Source: JBBDYQ01 sp035553855 (GTDB lineage: Bacteria > Actinomycetota > Thermoleophilia > Solirubrobacterales > Thermoleophilaceae). Taken from it: a DNA stretch of 64,000 nucleotides. Both the position numbers and the translations under genes were made by a program. The stretch covers positions 5,661-69,660 of the forward strand of contig DATMJO010000123.1 in the NCBI GenBank assembly GCA_035553855.1, given 5' to 3'. The notes beneath the pieces are model-generated. The model was not told the origin of the DNA. It saw only the letters and a list, made by a program, of their open reading frames with translations, and did no database searches. This document shows positions 6,622 through 14,361 of the stretch, piece by piece. Every line of letters begins with the position of its first letter. The first letter of the stretch is position 1.

Positions 6622-8862
6622 ATGCCCTGGGACGACCTGCTCGAGGGCTCCGTCGAGGGCGAGCTGGTCACGACCGTGGACGAGCCCGCCCGCCGCGGGC
6701 ATCCCGCCCCCGTCCCGGACACCCTTCACCCCGCGGTGGCCTCCGCGCTCGCGGAGGCCGGAATCGACTCGCTCCACTCGCACCAGGCCGACGCCTTCGA
6801 GGCGGTCCGCCGCGGCCACGTCATCGTCACGACGGGCACCGCGAGCGGCAAGTCGCTCGCCTTCAACCTGCCGGTGCTCGACACGCTCGCGCGCGACCCG
6901 AAGGCACGGGCGCTCTACCTCTACCCGACGAAGGCGCTCGCCCAGGACCAGGCCCGCTCCCTGCACGCGCTCGGTCTGCCGTTCCTGCGCCCGGCGATCT
7001 ACGACGGCGACACGCCCAAGGGCGAGCGCAAGGCCCTCCGCCAGCGCGCGAACCTCGTCATCACGAACCCCGACATGCTGCACGTCGGCGTGCTCCCGAA
7101 CCACTCGCTGTGGGGCGACATGCTCGCCAACCTCGCTGCCGTCGTGGTGGACGAGGCCCACGTGTACCGGGGCGTCTTCGGCTCCCACGTCGCGAACGTG
7201 CTGCGGCGGCTGCGGCGGCTCGCGAACGCCTACGGCACCGATCCCCGCTTCATCCTCGCGAGCGCCACGATCGCCAACCCGCTGGAGCTCGGCGAGCGCC
7301 TCACCGGCCACGCGCTCGAGCTGGTCGACGGCGACGGCGCCCCCCGTCAGGAGCGGCGGATCGCGATGTGGAACCCGCCGCTCACCGACGAGGCGCTCGG
7401 CACCCGTGCCTCCGCGCTGGCCGAGGCCTCGATGCTCCTCGCCGGGCTCGTCGAGCGCGAGGTGAGGACGATCTGCTTCCTGCGCTCGCGCCGCGGTGTC
7501 GAGCTGATCCAGCGCTTCACCACCGAGCGCCTCGAGGGCGCGGGCCGGCCCGACCTCGCGGAGCGGATCGCTCCCTACCGCGCGGGCTACACGCCTCAGC
7601 AGCGCCGCGAGGTCGAGCGCCGCCTGTCGGCCGGCGAGCTGCTCGCCGTCGTCGCCACCGACGCGCTCGAGCTGGGGATCGACGTGGGCGACCTCGACGC
7701 CGCCATCTGCGTGACCTTCCCCGGGACCGTCGCGAGCCTCCGCCAGATGTGGGGGCGCGCCGGGCGCCGCGGCCCCGGCCTCGCCCTGTATGTGGCGGGC
7801 GAGGACGCGCTCGACCAGTTCTTCTGCCGCCACCCCGACGAGTTCCTGGAGCGGCCCGTCGAGTCCGCGATCCTCGACCCCGAGTCGGAGCAGATCCAGC
7901 TCGCGCACCTCGCCGCCGCCGCCTACGAGCTGCCTCTCTCCGCGGAGGACCGTCCGGTGCTGGGCGATCTGTTCGAGGAGCGCGCGCGCATGCTCGTCCG
8001 CCGCGGCGAGCTGGGCGAGCGCGACGGCCGCTTCACGCCGCGGCGAGCGGACTTCCCCGCCGGGCGCGTGTCGCTGCGCTCCGCGGGGCTCGACTCGTTC
8101 GCCGTCGCCGACGCCGAGTCGGGCGAGCTCATCGGCAGCGTCGAGCCATCGCGCGCCCATTCCACCGCCCACCCCGGCGCCGTCTACCTGCACCTCGGCC
8201 AGAGCTACGAGGTCGAGGCGCTCGACGAGACGATGCGGCGCGTCAGCGTCCGCCCCTTCCGCGGCGACTGGTACACCCAGCCTAAGAAGGAGACCGACAT
8301 GTGGATCGAGCGGATCCACGCGACGCGCGAGGAGATGGGCGTCGAGCTGTCCTTCGGGACAGTGTCGGTCACCGAGCAGGTGATCGCCTACCAGCGCAAG
8401 CGCGTCTCAGACCACGAGGCGATCGGCCTGGTCGCGCTCGACCTGCCCGAGCAGCAGTTCACGACGCAGGCCCTCTGGTACACGCTCGAGGGCGGCGACG
8501 AGATCCCGCTCGAGGTGCTGCTCGGCTCCCTGCACGCGGCCGAGCACGGCCAGATCGCCGTACTGCCGCTGATCGCGATGTGCGACCGCTGGGACATCGG
8601 CGGGCTCTCGACGAACTTCCACCACCAGACCGGGCGCCCCACGATCTTCATCTACGACGGACACCCGGGCGGGATCGGCATCGCCCGCACCGGCTTCGAC
8701 GCCTTCACCCGCCTCGTCTCGGACGCCTACCGCCTGATCTCCGAGTGCCCCTGCCGGGAGGGCTGCCCCTCGTGCGTTCAGTCGCCGAAGTGCGGAAACC
8801 TGAACGAGCCGCTGTCGAAGAACGGCGCGCTGGAGCTGCTGGGAACCATGCTGGCGGCCTGA
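6622..8862 (+). CDS. DEAD/DEAH-box helicase with DUF1998 domain (MrfA/YprA-like)
   Basis: Superfamily 2 DNA helicase of 746 residues. VTTGTASGKSLAF is Walker A, VVVDEAHVYRG the DEAH box, ILASATIANP motif III, ATDALELGIDVGDLD and QMWGRAGRRG motifs V and VI. The C-terminal DUF1998 domain ends with a four-cysteine metal site (CPCREGCPSC, then SPKC in some layouts; EGCPSCVQSPKCGN here). This architecture matches MrfA/YprA, a helicase acting in repair of mitomycin-type DNA damage in Bacillus, and related Hrq1-like proteins. ATG 6622 follows a purine-rich AGAGAGAAG; in-frame GTG codons at 6595 and 6601 are alternatives, and the hexamer TACTAT at 6580 would suit a leaderless start at 6595. The MrfB exonuclease partner is not seen. 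Confidence 0.88.
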   Translation: MPWDDLLEGSVEGELVTTVDEPARRGHPAPVPDTLHPAVASALAEAGIDSLHSHQADAFEAVRRGHVIVTTGTASGKSLAFNLPVLDTLARDPKARALYLYPTKALAQDQARSLHALGLPFLRPAIYDGDTPKGERKALRQRANLVITNPDMLHVGVLPNHSLWGDMLANLAAVVVDEAHVYRGVFGSHVANVLRRLRRLANAYGTDPRFILASATIANPLELGERLTGHALELVDGDGAPRQERRIAMWNPPLTDEALGTRASALAEASMLLAGLVEREVRTICFLRSRRGVELIQRFTTERLEGAGRPDLAERIAPYRAGYTPQQRREVERRLSAGELLAVVATDALELGIDVGDLDAAICVTFPGTVASLRQMWGRAGRRGPGLALYVAGEDALDQFFCRHPDEFLERPVESAILDPESEQIQLAHLAAAAYELPLSAEDRPVLGDLFEERARMLVRRGELGERDGRFTPRRADFPAGRVSLRSAGLDSFAVADAESGELIGSVEPSRAHSTAHPGAVYLHLGQSYEVEALDETMRRVSVRPFRGDWYTQPKKETDMWIERIHATREEMGVELSFGTVSVTEQVIAYQRKRVSDHEAIGLVALDLPEQQFTTQALWYTLEGGDEIPLEVLLGSLHAAEHGQIAVLPLIAMCDRWDIGGLSTNFHHQTGRPTIFIYDGHPGGIGIARTGFDAFTRLVSDAYRLISECPCREGCPSCVQSPKCGNLNEPLSKNGALELLGTMLAA

Positions 8863-8955
8863 ACCCTCCCGCGCCCCGCACAGGTTCGGCTCCCGGACCC
8901 GTGCATTTGCGGGGATGCGCACAGATGCGCGGCGTCCCGTTCCGAATCCAACCCC

Positions 8956-9948
8956 ATGCGCCGGTCTCACATCGCGTTGGGGTTGCTCGCCGCTGCCTCC
9001 ATCGCCTCTCCCGCTCAGGCCGCCTCTGCCCAGAGGGCGGCTTCCGCGGATCGGTCGTCCGCGGAGGGCGGGACTGGCACACCGGACAACGGCGGCGCAG
9101 CCTACGGCGAGGTGAGCCCTCGCGCTGAGGACAACCGGCCGGCACGGAAGCGGTCTGACCGCAGGAGAAGGCGCGGATCAGCATCCGGCCGGCCGGTCCT
9201 CACCGACTTCGCGGTCTCGCGCCGGAGCTTCTACGCGTTCGGAGCGCCCGCGCGTGTCAGCTTCCGGATCGACGACCGCTCGGACACGGTGCGCGTCACG
9301 CTCGCGATCCGCCGGGCGGGCTCGAGCGAGACGATCCGCCGGATCGACCTGGGCGAGCGCGCCACCGGGACCCGCCACACGGTCCGCGTCACGGGCGTCG
9401 AGGGCGGCGATCCGCTTCCGCAGGGGCCGATCGAGCTGCGCATCTACGCCACCGACTCCGCAGGCGAGAAGCTCCGCTCCAGCGCGAGGGCGAGCTCGGC
9501 GGCGGAGCTCGCCTTCTACTGGCACCGCTTTCCGCTCATCGGCAGCTACTCCTACGGCGGCGAGGACGCTCGCTTCGGGGCCGGGCGCCGCGGGCACTCG
9601 CACCAGGGGCAGGACCTGACGGCCCCCGAGGGCACCTCCGTCGTCGCCCCCCGCGGCGGCGTGATCCAGCAGGTGGCCTATCAGGCCGGCGGCGCGGGCA
9701 ACTACGTGATCCTCGACGGCGAGGGCGAGGACCGCGACTACGCCTTCATGCACCTCCAGGAGGGCTCGACAGTTGTGCGCACCGGCCAGCGCGTGCGCAC
9801 GGGCCAGCTTCTCGGCCGCGTCGGCTCCACCGGCGGCTCGAGCGGACCCCATCTCCACTTCGAGATCTGGGAGAACGGCGGCTGGTACGAGGGCGGCCGC
9901 CCGGTCGACCCGTACGACCACCTCAAGCGCTGGGACTCCTGGTCCTAG
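8956..9948 (+). CDS. Secreted M23-family metallopeptidase
   Basis: Exported zinc peptidase of the LytM type, expected to cut or bind peptidoglycan cross-links. The first ~22 residues are a signal peptide ending SPAQAAS. Residues 25-80 are a low-complexity, Arg-rich linker; about 80-185 form a beta domain with no recognised motif. The catalytic domain begins near 190: GHSHQGQDL (His..Asp zinc ligands, near 213-221) and GPHLHFEIW (HxH, near residue 299). It is transcribed alone; a pair of 25-base palindromes follows the stop and separates it from the convergent DUF3352 gene. Confidence 0.9.
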   Translation: MRRSHIALGLLAAASIASPAQAASAQRAASADRSSAEGGTGTPDNGGAAYGEVSPRAEDNRPARKRSDRRRRRGSASGRPVLTDFAVSRRSFYAFGAPARVSFRIDDRSDTVRVTLAIRRAGSSETIRRIDLGERATGTRHTVRVTGVEGGDPLPQGPIELRIYATDSAGEKLRSSARASSAAELAFYWHRFPLIGSYSYGGEDARFGAGRRGHSHQGQDLTAPEGTSVVAPRGGVIQQVAYQAGGAGNYVILDGEGEDRDYAFMHLQEGSTVVRTGQRVRTGQLLGRVGSTGGSSGPHLHFEIWENGGWYEGGRPVDPYDHLKRWDSWS

Positions 9949-9962
9949 GGGCCACTTCGGGC

Positions 9963-9987
9963 TGAAACAGTGCCAGGCACTGTTTCA
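9963..9987. repeat. 25-base perfect palindrome, copy A
   Basis: Arms TGAAACAGTGCC and GGCACTGTTTCA around a single A. It lies between convergent genes, 15 bases after the M23 stop, and is the reverse complement of copies B and C, which have a central T. It could also act as a bidirectional hairpin terminator. Confidence 0.9.
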
Positions 9988-9992
9988 TTGGT

Positions 9993-10017
9993 TGAAACAG
10001 TGCCTGGCACTGTTTCA
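9993..10017. repeat. 25-base perfect palindrome, copy B
   Basis: Same arms as copy A around a single T, starting 5 bases after copy A ends. Identical to copy C at 13530-13554. The A-B pair gives two adjacent hairpins in the convergent spacer 9949-10072. Confidence 0.9.
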
Positions 10018-10072
10018 TCGGCGTCGGTGCGCAGGCGCTCGGTCCGCTCTTCGCGCTTGGCCTCGGACGCGC

Positions 10073-11545
10073 TCACTCGAACGCGAGCGCGAAGCGGGCG
10101 CGCAGGCCGTCCCCGCTGGTGACGATCGAGCCCGTCGCCTGGCCCAGCGCCCCCGTGAACAGGGACGCGCCGAGCGCCTCCGCCCCGCCGAGACCTGACA
10201 GGAAGCGGTTGGCCACCTGCTCGGCGTCCGCCCCCGCGACCACCGATCCGCGCGTGCCTGGCACCGGACCGGGCTGCTCGCCCGCGAGCGTGGCCGCCCG
10301 CTGCGGGTCGTTGGAGGCCACCAGCACGCGGTCGACGACGCCGAACACGACGCTGCCTCCGCCCGCCTGGGCGATCGCGTAGAAGTCCTCGCCCCCGCGC
10401 GGTCGCGAGACGCCCACGCTGCCGAGGCCCGCGCCCTCGGCGAAGCCGGGAATCGCCGGCGCGAGCTTCTCGAGCACGCCCTCGAACGCAGCCGGGTCGC
10501 TCAGCTCCGCGCGCAGGCCGAAGTCGCCGCCGATGTCGAAGGCGACGGAGGTGTCGCCTGCGAGCTGCCCCACGAGGTCGCGGTCGATGTCGATGTCGAG
10601 CTGCTTCTCGAGCAACTGCTTGCCCTGGGCGTACTGGGCGAAGCCGGTCGGGTTGACGGCCTGCCCGGCCGCCTCGGCGAAGCGAACGATCTGGCCCGGG
10701 TCGCGCACGCCCACGCCGATCTCGCCCTCGGCCGCGGAGACGCCGGGCGACTCGGGCCCCGCGGCGAACGGCAGGTCCTCGGCCTCGACGTCCTCGGTGT
10801 TCACCGCGATGTCGAACGCGACCGACTTGTCCTCCACGGCCAGCGTCGCGCCGGCCGTGCGCAGCGCGCCGACCCAGGGGATGCGCCGCGCCAGCGCCGA
10901 GCGCGGGTCGGCGCCGAGCAGCTCCTCCACGTTGACGTACACGGCGCCGAGGCGCTCCTCGGGCAGGCCGTCGAGCGCCTCCTCGACGTCCTCCTCGCGC
11001 AGCCGGTCGTCCTTGCCGCGCTGCTCCAGCGCCTCCTCGACGACCTCGCGCGTGTCGCCGAAGACGGCCACGTCGTCCTTCACCGCGAGCACCGTGTCGT
11101 CGGACTGGTAGAGCTTCGCCCCCTCAGCCTCGCCGATCTCCTTTGAGTCCTTCTGCGCGAGCTCCTCGAGCTTGCCGGCGTCGCTCGTCTGTACGGCGCC
11201 GACGAACGGCGGGTCGTCGCCCGCCAGGTCGCGGGCGTCGGCGACGCCGAGCACGAACTCGTTGCCGAGCAGCGGCCGCACGTCCTCGTCGAAGTCGATC
11301 CCCTGGCTGTCGAGCTGGCCGCGGAGCTGGTCGAGCGCCTGGTCGCCGAACGGGAAGCGCTTGACGATGTCGCCCGCCGCCTCGTACTGGTCGCCCTCGA
11401 GGTCGGTCGTGAGGACGATCGCGAGCGCCGCGTCGTCCGGGAGGTGGCCGAGCGCCTCGTCGACTGGGCTGTCGGCGCCGCCGGAGCCGCCGCCGCATCC
11501 GGCGAGGGCAAGGGCTGTCGCGATGGTGGCGGTGAAGGCTCTCAT
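10073..11545 (-). CDS. DUF3352-type lipoprotein
   Basis: Predicted surface lipoprotein of 490 residues. MRAFTATIATALALAGCGGG is a lipoprotein signal with lipobox LAGC (Cys17). The rest is a soluble domain rich in Asp, Glu, Ala and Gly with the features of DUF3352 proteins (PDDAALAIVLTTDLEGDQY near the start; SVVFGVVDRVLVASNDPQRA near the end). These are widespread in actinobacteria and functionally uncharacterised. The ATG at 11545 overlaps the glyoxalase stop by 4 bases, so the two genes are in one operon with the glyoxalase first. Confidence 0.8.
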   Translation of the reverse strand: MRAFTATIATALALAGCGGGSGGADSPVDEALGHLPDDAALAIVLTTDLEGDQYEAAGDIVKRFPFGDQALDQLRGQLDSQGIDFDEDVRPLLGNEFVLGVADARDLAGDDPPFVGAVQTSDAGKLEELAQKDSKEIGEAEGAKLYQSDDTVLAVKDDVAVFGDTREVVEEALEQRGKDDRLREEDVEEALDGLPEERLGAVYVNVEELLGADPRSALARRIPWVGALRTAGATLAVEDKSVAFDIAVNTEDVEAEDLPFAAGPESPGVSAAEGEIGVGVRDPGQIVRFAEAAGQAVNPTGFAQYAQGKQLLEKQLDIDIDRDLVGQLAGDTSVAFDIGGDFGLRAELSDPAAFEGVLEKLAPAIPGFAEGAGLGSVGVSRPRGGEDFYAIAQAGGGSVVFGVVDRVLVASNDPQRAATLAGEQPGPVPGTRGSVVAGADAEQVANRFLSGLGGAEALGASLFTGALGQATGSIVTSGDGLRARFALAFE

Positions 11546-11913
11546 CTCTTCTCGATCAGCTCGATTCTGTAGCCGTCGGGGTCGCGCACGAAGCAGAGGC
11601 GGGAGCCTCCCTCGCGCACCGAGTAGGGGGGCTTCTCGGGCTCGATGCCCTTCTCGGCGAGGCGCTCGAGCGTCCCGTCGAGGTCGTCCACCGTCACGGC
11701 GATGTGGTTGTAGCCGGTGCCGAGCTCGTAGGAGTCGACGCCGAAGTTGTAGGTGAGCTCGAGCCGCGGGCCGTCGCCGGGCAGCCCCATGAAGACGTTG
11801 ATCGCCTCCTCGCGGATCGGGACGCGCCCGACCTCCTCGAAGCCGAGCGCCTCGTAGAAGGCGACCGAGCGCTCGATCTCGCCGATCCGGTAACAGGTGT
11901 GGATTAGCTCCAT
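11542..11913 (-). CDS. Glyoxalase I-like VOC protein (lactoylglutathione lyase family)
   Basis: VOC-fold protein of 123 residues, probably converting a hemithioacetal of methylglyoxal with a thiol. MELIHTCYRIGEIERSVAFY matches the GloA N-terminus, with His5 a metal ligand; RLELTYN, YNHIAVTVDD and YRIELIEK supply the Glu, His and Glu positions expected for the remaining metal site. ATG 11913 gives the canonical GloA start; in-frame GTG 11931 and ATG 11922 would add six or three residues. The hexamer TAAAGA just upstream would suit a leaderless start at 11913. The thiol cofactor is unknown; mycothiol would be expected in an actinobacterium. Confidence 0.82.
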   Translation of the reverse strand: MELIHTCYRIGEIERSVAFYEALGFEEVGRVPIREEAINVFMGLPGDGPRLELTYNFGVDSYELGTGYNHIAVTVDDLDGTLERLAEKGIEPEKPPYSVREGGSRLCFVRDPDGYRIELIEKR

Positions 11914-11959
11914 GCGCGGCATCTTTACCACCCCCCCTCCGCGCCCGTCCCGCCGCGGG

Positions 11960-12514
11960 TCAGTAGCGGAACGGCAGCTCGGAGACGAGCTCGCCCAGGA
12001 GCGGCGCGTTCGCGTCCCGCTCGGACGGGATCAGCTCGAGGTCGTCCGGCCATTCGATGCCCACGCGCGGGTCGTCGAAGCGGATGCCGCGCTCGAGCTC
12101 CGGGTCGTAATAGGCCGTCTGCTTGTAGAGCACGTCCGCCACCTCCGAGAGAACGCAAAAGCCGTGCGCGAACCCGACCGGCACGTACAGGAGGCGCAGG
12201 CTCTCGTCGTCGAGACGGAAGCTCTCCCACTCGCCGAAGCTGGGCGAGCCGATCCGGAGGTCCACGACCACGTCGAGGATGGCGCCGCGGGAGCAGCGCA
12301 CGAGCTTCGCCAGGCCGTCGCCGATCTGAAAGTGCATCCCGCGCACGACGCCCCGCCGCGAGCGGGAGTGGTTGTCCTGGATGAACTCGTCGCGAATGCC
12401 GAGCTCGGCGTAGGTGCTCCGGCGGTAGGACTCGTGGAAGAAGCCGCGCTCGTCCGGGTGGACGACGGGCTCGATCAGCACGGGCCCCTGGATTCGGGTG
12501 TCGATGCGCTTCAT
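11960..12514 (-). CDS. rmlC: dTDP-4-dehydrorhamnose 3,5-epimerase
   Basis: Epimerises dTDP-4-keto-6-deoxyglucose at C3 and C5 on the way to dTDP-L-rhamnose. The 184-residue product is the usual size for this cupin. VVHPDERGFFHESYR is the N-terminal signature, GVVRGMHFQ holds the catalytic His, and VPVGFAHGFCVLSE and LYKQTAYYDP are the conserved core. It is fed by the upstream PssDE-type gene with an ATGA overlap. No rmlB or rmlD occurs in the window, and the only RmlA-like protein (44810-45862) lacks its active-site loop, so the remaining rhamnose genes must be elsewhere if the pathway is complete. Confidence 0.92.
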   Translation of the reverse strand: MKRIDTRIQGPVLIEPVVHPDERGFFHESYRRSTYAELGIRDEFIQDNHSRSRRGVVRGMHFQIGDGLAKLVRCSRGAILDVVVDLRIGSPSFGEWESFRLDDESLRLLYVPVGFAHGFCVLSEVADVLYKQTAYYDPELERGIRFDDPRVGIEWPDDLELIPSERDANAPLLGELVSELPFRY

Positions 12515-13506
12515 CCGGCGGCGGATTGTGGCAGGAGCGCCGCGTCGAGAATCTCTGCGAGGCGCTCGGCCATGGGGCGGCCGGGCAGGGAGGCGGGCGG
12601 CTCGACCGGCGCGGCCGCGAGCGCGAGCGCCTGCTCGGCCGGCTGGGCGTCGAGCGAGGCGACGTAGCCGAGCTCGGCGAGCTTGCGGGTGGTCGCGAGC
12701 TGGTGGTCGTCGAGGTGCTCGCCGTGCTCGCGGAGCCGCGAGAGGACGAGCGGGCGCCGCCCGTGGCGCAGGGCGAGCGAGATGAAGCCCGCACCGCCAT
12801 GCGAGACGACGACGGCGCTCCGCCGGACAGCCTCCGGGACCTCGCCCGGCGGGAGCATCGCGAGGGTCTCCATGTGCCGTGCAGCGTACGAGGAGGGCCC
12901 GGTCTGGGCGAGTGCCGGTCCGGGCAGCACTCCGGCGCCCACGGCCTCGTCGGCCAGCCGGAGCAGGCGGTCGAAGGGCTGGCCGTGGCTGCCGGTCACG
13001 ACGAGCGTGCCCTCGCCGGGCGGGGCGGGGTCCGACCCCGCCGACTCGAGCAGCGGCGGCCGGCACAGCTCGGCCCGCGGGTACACGGAGAGCAGCTCCG
13101 GCCATTGCACGAGGAAGGCGTCGGAGAGGCGGTGGAGCAGGCGCCCGCTGAGGCTTCCGGACTCCACCCGCGCCATCGTCTCGCAGAAGACGAGCTTCGC
13201 CCCGGCCGCCTTGCCCGCGACGCACACCGGCACGGCGAGGCCCGCGCCCGAGGAGAGCACGACCCGCGGGCGCTCCCGGCGGACGATCGCGGCCGCCTGC
13301 GCGGCCGCCCGCGCCACGAGCAGCGGGCTCCGCCACGGGTTGACGACCGGGGCGACGCGCTCACCGCGCTCACGCAGGTCGTCGGCCTGCGGCCCGGCGG
13401 GCACGACGAACACGCGCGAGCGCCCGCCGTAGGCCTCCTTCAGGGCGAGCATCAGCTCGAGATGCCCCCCGGGCGACGCTGCGACGCAGATGTCGGTGCG
13501 GGCCAC
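12511..13506 (-). CDS. Fused PssD/PssE (Alg14/Alg13-like) glycosyltransferase
   Basis: Single 331-residue chain combining what are often two proteins. Residues 1-150 match the Alg14/PssD membrane-anchoring half (ICVAASPGGHLELML; RPRVVLSSGAGLAVP; VQWPELLSVYP). Residues about 165-310 match the Alg13/PssE catalytic half (TLVVTGSHGQPFDRLLRL; VVSHGGAGFISLAL; HGEHLDDHQ). Such enzymes add a glycosyl residue to a lipid-linked sugar in exopolysaccharide assembly. The GTG start at 13506 has TACGCT nine bases upstream. rmlC follows in the same operon with a 4-base overlap. Palindrome copy C lies 24 bases upstream. Confidence 0.82.
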   Translation of the reverse strand: MARTDICVAASPGGHLELMLALKEAYGGRSRVFVVPAGPQADDLRERGERVAPVVNPWRSPLLVARAAAQAAAIVRRERPRVVLSSGAGLAVPVCVAGKAAGAKLVFCETMARVESGSLSGRLLHRLSDAFLVQWPELLSVYPRAELCRPPLLESAGSDPAPPGEGTLVVTGSHGQPFDRLLRLADEAVGAGVLPGPALAQTGPSSYAARHMETLAMLPPGEVPEAVRRSAVVVSHGGAGFISLALRHGRRPLVLSRLREHGEHLDDHQLATTRKLAELGYVASLDAQPAEQALALAAAPVEPPASLPGRPMAERLAEILDAALLPQSAAG

Positions 13507-13529
13507 AGCGGGCGAAGCGTACCCGGGGG

Positions 13530-13554
13530 TGAAACAGTGCCTGGCACTGTTTCA
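13530..13554. repeat. 25-base perfect palindrome, copy C
   Basis: Arms TGAAACAGTGCC and GGCACTGTTTCA with a central T, identical to copy B. It sits in the 76-base spacer between two divergent glycosyltransferase genes, so here it cannot be a terminator for either and may overlap their promoters. Confidence 0.9.
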
Positions 13555-13582
13555 TCCCGTCGTGGGGATAATCCGCGGCCGC

Positions 13583-14317
13583 ATGGACGCCGTCACCGTC
13601 ACCTCGGACAACGGCCCGGACCTGCGCAACCTGCTCGCCTGCGAGCCGCTGCGCGAGGCGCTCGGGCGGATCGTGGTGGTGAACAACCTCTCCTCGGACG
13701 GATCGGCGGCCATCGCCCGCGAGGGCGGCGCCGTGCTGGTCGAGCGCGAGTCGCGCGGCGGCTACGGCGCCTGCGTCAACACCGGCGTGCCGCACACGGG
13801 CGGCGAGGCGTTCGTCGTGATGAACCCGGACATCCTGCTGGACGACGCGGGCGCGGTCGAGCGGCTGTCCAGGCACCTCGAGGACCCGCGCGTCGCGATC
13901 GTCGTGCCCGCGCTGAGGCTCCCAGACGGCCGGCTCCAGGACTCCGTTCGCCACGTCCCGACCCCCTTCGACCTCCTCACCCGCCGCCTGCGCGGAACCG
14001 AGAGCGGCGTGATCCGCGAGGGCGGCGAGGTCCCATGGGCCGTCGCCGCCTTCTACCTCGTGCGCCGCTCGGCGTTCGAGGCGATGGGCGGCTTCGACGA
14101 GCGCTACTTCCTCTACTTCGAGGACGTGGACCTGTGCGAGCGCCTGCGCCGCGCCGGTTGGAAGATCCGCTTCGACCCCGATGTCGTCGTGCGCCACGAG
14201 TTCGCCGCCGCCTCCCGCCGCGGCCTCCTCGCGCCGGCGACCCGCCACCACATGCGGAGCGCCGCGAAGTTCTTCCTCCGCTTCCCGCGCTACCTGGTCA
14301 GCCGCCGGACACCTTGA
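13583..14317 (+). CDS. Family 2 glycosyltransferase (rhamnosyltransferase-like)
   Basis: GT-A glycosyltransferase of 244 residues. VVVNNLSSDGSA and FVVMNPDILLDD (the DxD-like metal site) are in the first half; FDERYFLYFEDVDLCERLRR is the acceptor-side ED-x-D-L motif typical of WbbL/rhamnosyltransferase-like members. The N-terminus is shorter than usual: the first beta strand normally reads VSVVIVTYN and here is TVTSDNGPDL. An upstream-extended frame would read through palindrome copy C and does not restore that motif, so ATG 13583 is preferred; GATAAT lies ten bases upstream. It diverges from the PssDE gene. Confidence 0.85.
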   Translation: MDAVTVTSDNGPDLRNLLACEPLREALGRIVVVNNLSSDGSAAIAREGGAVLVERESRGGYGACVNTGVPHTGGEAFVVMNPDILLDDAGAVERLSRHLEDPRVAIVVPALRLPDGRLQDSVRHVPTPFDLLTRRLRGTESGVIREGGEVPWAVAAFYLVRRSAFEAMGGFDERYFLYFEDVDLCERLRRAGWKIRFDPDVVVRHEFAAASRRGLLAPATRHHMRSAAKFFLRFPRYLVSRRTP

Positions 14318-14361
14318 CGCAAGAGCGGCCGGTCCGATCCCGTTACTTGGGTGTCAGAACG

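Noticed and set aside
10254..10264. GTGCC-T-GGCAC core inside the DUF3352 gene, like the dispersed repeat
   Set aside because: Only 11 bases match, no TGAAACA arms are present, and it encodes an ordinary in-frame segment; probably chance.
12526..14361. Upstream extension of the CocE-type hydrolase frame by about 600 codons
   Set aside because: The extension is antisense to the PssDE gene and out of frame with the GT2 gene; the real protein starts with a signal peptide at 14362.
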